Assembly: GCA_000181795.3 (NCBI GenBank)
Contig: CM012954.1
Location: forward strand, 9,445,696 to 9,480,660
Length of the DNA stretch: 34,965 bases
Origin: Trichinella spiralis
Lineage: Eukaryota > Nematoda > Enoplea > Trichinellida > Trichinellidae
Reading direction: 5' to 3'
Shown: positions 28,956 through 34,965 of the stretch, in pieces
Position numbering within the stretch: the stretch's first letter is position 1
Layout of the letters: each line of letters begins with the position of its first letter
Position numbers and translations under genes: made by a program
Notes under the pieces: model-generated
The model's database searches: none
What the model was told of the DNA's origin: nothing
The model's input: only the letters and a program-made list of their open reading frames with translations

Positions 28956-29595
28956 CAATAAAATTGTCTGCGTCTTTTGCTATTATTATTGAATTATTTC
29001 TTGAACTTTATCCACATGCATTTCTATAACGTTGAACAGATGAAGACGAGCGGTATGAAAACACATCTATTTCAGTAACTTGCATTTATTTCATTTATTT
29101 GGTAATTGATTAAACGTACTACCTAAGTTTAATTACGTTAACGACAAACGTATATGGTTGAGATTTGAACTAATATTTTAAAGCTTGCTTTACTTACATA
29201 TACCGTTGTTTACTAATGTATCAAATATAAACGTAACTTCAAAATTTCATCATTTCTGAAAACTTTTTTTATTCTTCACCTATTATTTACAACAAGGTAA
29301 CTGACTGACAATTCAGTGCTCGAAATAAAATCCCATTTACTTTTAATCTATTAAATTGTCATTAAGTTATTGCACTTCAAATGAGATACATCAACACCAT
29401 TCATTCATCCACTTATAATTAACATAATTCTGTTGAAAAAAAGCACAGCAAAACATACACATACAAAAACACTTTTCTGTGTTATATTATATTATACTGT
29501 ATTGTATAATAACGATAATTTCACAATATTACATTTGATAAATTAATGGCATAGCGCACAACATATCAAGAGCAAGAAAAAAAGCAACTGAAAGC

Positions 29596-29754
29596 CACGC
29601 GAACAAAAACGCCAGACAGAAGAATGAAGTAAGAACAACGGCTTTGCAAGTTTGAAGGCGGAACTAGAAATCAGAATTGACCAATCAAAATGCGTATCTG
29701 GCCCTTGAATGCTCTCAGCCGTTGTTAGCCTTTTTCTAATCTAGTCACGCGAAC
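29596..29754. promoter_or_regulatory. Structured GC-richer island, possible promoter
   Basis: A direct repeat CACGCGAAC (29596-29604 and 29746-29754) brackets a perfect 10-base inverted repeat (AACAACGGCT at 29634-29643, complement at 29717-29726). A CCAAT box (GACCAATCA) lies between at 29681-29685. The patch stands out from the AT-rich spacer and is 0.9 kb before the SOCS start. It could be a promoter, or a small non-autonomous element. Confidence 0.3.
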
Positions 29755-30649
29755 TTTACAATTTTTCCAAAATTTTCATCGAAATGGATAAATTTATTCA
29801 TTTTAAATTTATTTGAACAGGTGATTGTAGAACTGAATTTTATTTTTGAAAAATGCCATTTTTTAATTTAAAATGGTCAATTTCTAAGAAAAAAACATAA
29901 GTAATGAATAATCAAACCTGCACAATGTTTTCTACAGTACAACCTATGCTAACAAGTCCGTAATTTTTGCGTGAAGTTTGTTGTTAATGTCGCTTTTTAC
30001 TGCGGGGTTCAACGTTGAAATTTTTTTTTGATTTTCTCCTAATAAGTGAAGTGCTGAAATACTGCTGTTAACGATTATTCATTCGACCGTAAATCCTTTT
30101 TTAACCACCGTGATATTTGCTGACAAGAAAAGTAATTATAAAATTTGTCAATTGTTTTGCAAAGAATGTCGATTGTTTTCATTTTTTCACTTAATCTATG
30201 CTCATATTGTTCATATCGTATGACAAGACAGTGAAGCATATGTTTCTGAGTGCAGTGCGTTCTTCTTATTTAATATAACATATTGACTATTGATACGATG
30301 CGTTAAGAAGCATTTATTTATTAGAAAGTGAATCTGTATTTCAAAACTAGCTTATTTGAGAAGATTGAAAAGTAAATATTAATTTGATTTTTGTCTTTTT
30401 TGAAGTTTAATTAAATTCCAGTTAATTAATTGCATTTTATTTTTACATTTCAATAATAATTTTTAAATTTAATTTCTGTTTGTTCACTCCAGTGGAAGAG
30501 ATTAATAATTTTGCTCATTTATCGAAGCAATTATTGAAATTTTTTTGACTAATGAACGGCTTTTCAATTTTAAATTATTAATGTAATTAGCTGTGTATTT
30601 ATTTTGTTAAATATTTGCTATTTTAAGCTTGCGAATTGCTGATTTGAAA

Positions 30650-32428
30650 ATGTTCAACACCTCGTGCACTTCGGGTAGGAAGAAGCGGTATTTGAAGTGG
30701 AAATGGCCATTTATTTGCAGGCGTAAAGTAGTGAAGAATCACTTATTTGATAGCCTCCAAACGTCGTGCATGATCAGGCGAATTCGGTAAGCAGTTATTT
30801 TTCTTTTTATTTAACGGGATTATTATCACTATAAAGTCAAAACAAATTGAATGAGAATATTACGAAAAATTATTTGAAAAAAATTTTCTCATCAGTTATA
30901 TTCAGCAGTTTCGTGAATCTTTTGTGTTAGGTAGAATGTATACCATATGTATTAATAATAAATAACACCATTTCGTTGTCTCGTTTATCGAGTGTAACGA
31001 TATGACAGTAATTGTAATTTTTCAGTTCACTTAATGTTTATGTCAAATATAGTTGAGGTTATTCTTTTTAATGAAATTATTGTTATTTCTTATTTAAATG
31101 TTATATTAATTATTAACTGCATTTTTACGTTCATTATTGTATAAAATGCCTAGATATAACATTATATTGTGATAAATAACCATCTCCAGTGTTTCAGGCT
31201 AGGTTCTATGAATTTTTATTACACGTAAAAAATGCATTCATTTATTATGTTACTTATCACTTTCATTGTTACTATACTGTATCTAAGTTAAAGAAAATCA
31301 AGTTATGTCAAATGAACTTATTTATCAGTGTTGTTTTTGTCTAATATTTTTGTTTTATATTTATGCACTGAAAAAAAAATGCTTATAGAAAAATGTTAAT
31401 ATTATAGGTCCCGACTGAGATTTTCAGGTGGAAGATTTGAAGGATCTGATCGATTGCGTAGATTGATGATTGCTCACGACGGTTTTGACAGTGTAGCTGG
31501 CCAGCGAAATGGAATTTCAACTTTACATTCTGCACAGTTACCTGCAGCGCACAGTTTGAACAGAATGTTTCATTGCAGTTCTATTTCATCTATTAACCTG
31601 CTGTCGGATGAACGTTTAGTTGCGCCGGTGTCAATGCATTGGGCTCTTATTAATAGTTATTTGAGTATGGACAGTTCTGATATATTTGCACTGGAAAAGC
31701 AGTTAGGTTAGTAGTGGATAATAATAATAATTATTATTATTATTAGCAGTAGTAATATATAAATTTTTGCAGATTTGATGCGCATTAGTGATCGTGTTGA
31801 TTGTGCACGTACAGGCCGATTCTTGATTCCAGACTTGTTCACTATTACCCAAGCTTCGTATTATTGGGGTGCTATTGACCGTTATGAAGCAGAACGATTG
31901 TTAGAAAATGAACCGGAAGGGACGTTTCTTTTGCGCGATAGTGTTCAGTCAGATTATTTGTTTTCAGTGAGCTTCAGGTGAGGAAAAGCAAGTGAATAAT
32001 TTTGGTTTTTCTGTTTGCAGCAAATGTTTTCTGCTTTAGACGCTATCAGCGAACACTTCACGCAAGAATTGAACAGTTTAATCATCGGTTCAGTTTCGAC
32101 TCGTCTGACGACAGTGTTTTCAAAGCTTCCACTGTGACCGAACTGATTGAACATTACAAAGATGAGGATAAGTAAAAAAAAATTATTCAAATTATTTTTT
32201 CCAACCATATTCATGTGTAAGTATAATTTTGTTGTCTTTTTTTGTTTCAGTTGTCTTTTTTATGAACCACACCTGTCGCTTCCGTTACGTCGCAAATCGG
32301 TTTTCTCGTTGAAACAGCTTAGTCGAGCCGTTGTGTGCAATTCAATTCGCTTCGAAGATATTACAACGCTGGATATACCAACGGTCCTGAAGAATTATTT
32401 GTCCGAATATCATTACGAGTGTTATTGA
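30650..32428 (+). CDS. SOCS5: SOCS4/5-type suppressor of cytokine signalling, 5 exons
   Basis: Exons: 30650-30786, 31408-31706, 31773-31977, 32040-32171, 32251-32428; 951 bases, 316 residues, phases 2, 1, 2, 2. The SH2 domain is at about 177-270 ([15 protein letters not shown], then FLLRDS with the phosphotyrosine-binding Arg200, then [10 protein letters not shown] and LHARIEQ). [10 protein letters not shown] just before it and HYKDEDNCLFYEP after it match SOCS5 closely. A SOCS box follows at about 275-313. SOCS proteins bind phosphotyrosine sites and recruit Elongin B/C-Cullin5 ligase to damp receptor and JAK signalling; SOCS5 relatives act on EGF receptor. The N-terminal region is much shorter than in vertebrate SOCS5 (536 residues) and basic. 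The protein ends three residues after EYHY, lacking the vertebrate extension. The first exon is short and its start is the least certain part; intron 1 is 621 bases with no further coding signal. Confidence 0.88.
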
Positions 32429-32758
32429 ACCAACAGTAACAACCGGAGGATGGACGTGAGTATGTTGTTGTTGTTGCTGCAGTTAGGAGCGTATTTTCAT
32501 TGATCTGTTTTTACATATATTACATTATATTATATTTTTTTATTTTTGCAGCATTTGAATTTTTTTATTTGTGCGTTATTTGTGTTTGCTTTTTAATGAA
32601 TTAACTTTTTTTATTCTCTTCTTTGAAAATTATTTCGCATCTACTTAAGATTTGTGATTTCTTTCTTCTTTATTATCATATTATGCTTCTTCGAGGTTTG
32701 AAGACAATTTTTATTGTTGTGAATTTTTCTCATTATTTATCTGTATGCTTCTTCCATT

Positions 32759-32764
32759 AATAAA
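32759..32764 (+). terminator. Candidate poly(A) signal for the SOCS gene
   Basis: AATAAA 331 bases after the stop codon, in a T-rich 3' region. Confidence 0.4.
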
Positions 32765-32989
32765 ATACTAATTCTGTTCATCAAATTTGTTCTGTTTCGA
32801 ATCGAATTTCGTTTGTTGAAGTTCTTCAGTCTAACTTGTGTCAGCATCAATTTGTAATATTAATTTAAAATTTTGTTAAATGATCAACAATATTCATAAC
32901 TGAATGATATGAATTTACGTTTTGATACTGCTGGAATGGTGAAGAAAAGCAAATTGAATGAAGTTATGTGCTTTGATATATTATTACAT

Positions 32990-33405
32990 CACTGTTAGGC
33001 GTCGTCTGCTTAGCATGTAAATTTTTATGTGTGACCTTACCGTTATGTTTGTTTGCTTTGCAGCTATAGCTCGCTGCAAACCTCAACTTTAAATACATGT
33101 ACAAATCTTCATTTAATATAATTTTATGATTAATTTGATGGGACCTAGAAGTGCAAAGTAGCATAATATTACATATTGTGAAGTTGTAAATCATATATTG
33201 CTGTTGTTGTGATTTTAGCCTGACATTGGCGTAAATTCTGTTTGCTTGACGTAATAAAAAGCAGGCATAGTACGACTTGTTCACCATAGAATTCATGCAA
33301 ATTTTTATTCAACTGCAATGCACACGCTAACCTGGCTTTAGTTTCATTAGTTGTTGACCTACGGTGTGTATTGGCGTTTCAACGGACGGACGAAGAATAT
33401 CGGTA
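32990..33405. repeat. Interspersed repeat, copy B
   Basis: Partner of copy A. Shared landmarks in order: CATGYAAATTTTT, TTTGTTTGCTTTG, TATTGCTGTTG and GTGATTTTAG, CAGGCATAG, CATGCAAATTTTTATTC, and a final TGGCGTTT with a downstream GAATA. The copies differ by substitutions and small gaps, so they are not recent duplicates. The minus strand of this copy has a 110-codon open frame (32964-33296). Confidence 0.65.
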
Positions 33406-34111
33406 AAAACGGTCTTATTTTTTTTATTTATTATTAAATTATTCCATTGATTTTAATTCGATTATGGTTTCATTTTGCATTTAATTTCTAAAGGAATATT
33501 CAATTTCGAACAAACCGTCGAGTAACTTCTCTGAAGAATCTCTTCTGAGACATTTATATGGAATTGATAACAATTTTATCATTGGGTATCGATAAGCATA
33601 TCAATATTGAATAATATATTCATATAAAAACCATATTCAGTAGAGTAGTATTATACTTTTTGCAAACGCATATTTTCATAAAAGAAAGAAAATCAAATAT
33701 TAATCATAAAGTATAACTCATAGATTTGAATGTTGCCGGTACTTTGATACCTATCAATTAAGGAACTTAATTTTGTTGTTCATTTTGTGAGCTTGGTTTG
33801 AAACAATTCTAGGCTGATGGTCTAAGGCTAGAACAGAATAGAAGACATTTTCCAAGAAAAGCCCGACATGCATTATCATTTTTATTCAAAATGATCTTTA
33901 TACTTTATACAAATAACTGCTTCAAAAATTATCTCCAAACGATTAGAAGTTGATCATTTTTGTAAGTGTTGTTTTGAGTTGAATTTTTTTCCCATCCTGT
34001 ATTTGATTGAGCTGAAATTAGAATTCATTATTCAGAAAGAAATTTAATTCAGCGTTGATTTTCGCCAACGACGGTACGTGCGCACTATGCAAATAAGCGT
34101 TTTCAGACACA

Positions 34112-34171
34112 ATATATATATATATTTATTTATTTATTTATATTTATTTATTTATTTATTTATTTATTTAT
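34112..34171. repeat. (TA)n and (TTTA)n simple repeats
   Basis: A short TA run passes into about eleven TTTA units with one break. Confidence 0.9.
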
Positions 34172-34249
34172 ATGCGATTTTAACTCTAATAATAAATGTT
34201 TTATTGAAAGCAGCTGTAGAAATGGTCAGCTAACGGTATTTCCCTGCAG

Positions 34250-34542
34250 GTGGATGTTGCGGTATGTGCACACCGACAACGGGAAGGAATGCAAGGCGTA
34301 GAAATCAGCATTTACCACACAAATTAGCAGCTTTAATTATCGATTTCATGAAAAATGCGCAATCAGAAATTTTGAAGATAGGACGCACCATATCTTCTAT
34401 ATTTATGCAATTCATTCAGAACATTTCAATGGAAAATCTTTTCTCTTTGTATACTAGAAATTTCATCCGCCATAGCCTTAGCTATTTGGGGAAGATTCAA
34501 AATGTCTTCTCAAAATTAAATGCTAATGCTAAGATTGTATAA
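34250..34542 (+). CDS. Possible exon, unknown product
   Basis: An open frame follows a good acceptor (TTTCCCTGCAG): GCCGMCTPTTGRNARRRNQH, then an amphipathic stretch (KLAALIIDFMKNAQSEILKI), and runs to a stop at 34540-34542. The first 45 codons look the more protein-like: cysteine pair, basic run, helix. The rest resembles translated noncoding DNA. No family recognised and no partner exon found upstream; the rest of the gene, if real, could lie beyond the window. Confidence 0.22.
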
Positions 34543-34794
34543 CTGCTTTTCTCTTTCCCATTTTGCAATAATTTCCATTCTGTTCAAACAGATAAAGCAA
34601 AAACTGATAACAACGTTAATTGAACAATCAATATTTTTGAAATAAATAATATAAATGATGCGAGCAGATTACTTACTCATTACTGACCATAATTTTGTAT
34701 TGATATTATTACTCAACTCGTTTTGCTACAATTATGTTATTGATATGCAAATTTCAAATAGCCGTTAAATTTAATAATTGTTAAAACGCAACAT

Positions 34795-34837
34795 AATGCA
34801 AATTTGTGTGCTCATATTATTTGTTTGCTTTCGAACG
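34795..34837. repeat. Interspersed repeat, possible partial copy C
   Basis: ATGCAAATTTGTGTG, then TTTGTTTGCTTTCGAA, with the same spacing as the left end of copies A and B. Similarity fades beyond that point. Confidence 0.35.
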
Positions 34838-34965
34838 TGCTTTCAAACAATAGTACGCAACGCGCATGCTATAACTGATGAATGCCCATTCTCCGTGGAA
34901 ACTGTACGACCACATGTAAAACAAATGTGTGATTTTGTACATTTTATTGTCGACAATACCAAGAA

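Larger units (their letters stand above)
27731..30649. other. Spacer between EF-hand and SOCS genes
   Basis: It is the divergent 5' region of the two flanking genes, mostly very AT-rich with no coding exon found. It holds a copy of the interspersed repeat at about 28570-28955 and a less AT-rich structured island at 29596-29754. A weaker CTCF-like word (AGCAGATGGCA on the minus strand) lies near 28008-28018. Confidence 0.6.
32429..34965. other. Spacer after the SOCS gene
   Basis: It holds the SOCS 3' UTR, repeat copies B and C, simple repeats and one doubtful exon (34250-34542). Otherwise it is AT-rich sequence without a recognised feature up to the window edge. Confidence 0.6.

Overview
The window is eukaryotic, AT-rich and dominated by split genes with mostly short introns (about 55-150 bases), GT donors and loose acceptors (AAG and TAG as well as CAG). 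Five multi-exon genes could be assembled base by base with consistent splice phases. The gene set (pappalysin, NPDC1/CAB-1, mixed-lineage kinase, an EF-hand protein and a SOCS4/5-type protein) is animal. Compact introns, AT-richness, acceptor style and a CTCF-like motif fit an early-branching nematode of the Trichinella/Trichuris kind. That placement is inference; no rRNA or tRNA was found to confirm it.

Layout. Bases 1-2294: upstream sequence with an unresolved cysteine-rich minus-strand candidate near the left edge. Bases 2295-10247 (+): a complete pappalysin (PAPP-A) metalloprotease gene, 22 exons, 1780 residues. Bases 10248-11477: spacer. Bases 11478-17204 (+): an NPDC1/CAB-1 homologue, 7 exons, 353 residues, with a 4.1 kb second intron holding a possible internal promoter. 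Bases 17205-19837: spacer with a CTCF-like motif and a hairpin. Bases 19838-26188 (+): a mixed-lineage kinase (SH3, kinase, coiled coil), 10 exons, 1102 residues. Bases 26757-27730 (-): a centrin/calmodulin-like EF-hand protein, 5 exons, 205 residues, convergent with the kinase. Bases 27731-30649: spacer with a repeat copy and a small GC-richer structured island. Bases 30650-32428 (+): a SOCS4/5-type protein, 5 exons, 316 residues. Bases 32429-34965: spacer with a second copy and a possible partial third copy of the repeat.

The genes form no operon: they have separate leaders, mixed orientation and their own poly(A) signals. Several belong to signalling: an extracellular protease whose vertebrate relatives release IGF from binding proteins, a MAP3K of the JNK/p38 branch, and a SOCS adaptor that damps receptor signalling. 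A shared function is not implied by adjacency. The most notable observations are the complete pappalysin with a GC-AG intron and a long C-terminal tail, the all-symmetric phase-1 exon design of the kinase with two stop-free introns, short upstream ORFs touching or overlapping two start codons, the CTCF-like site, and an interspersed repeat family flanking the SOCS gene.
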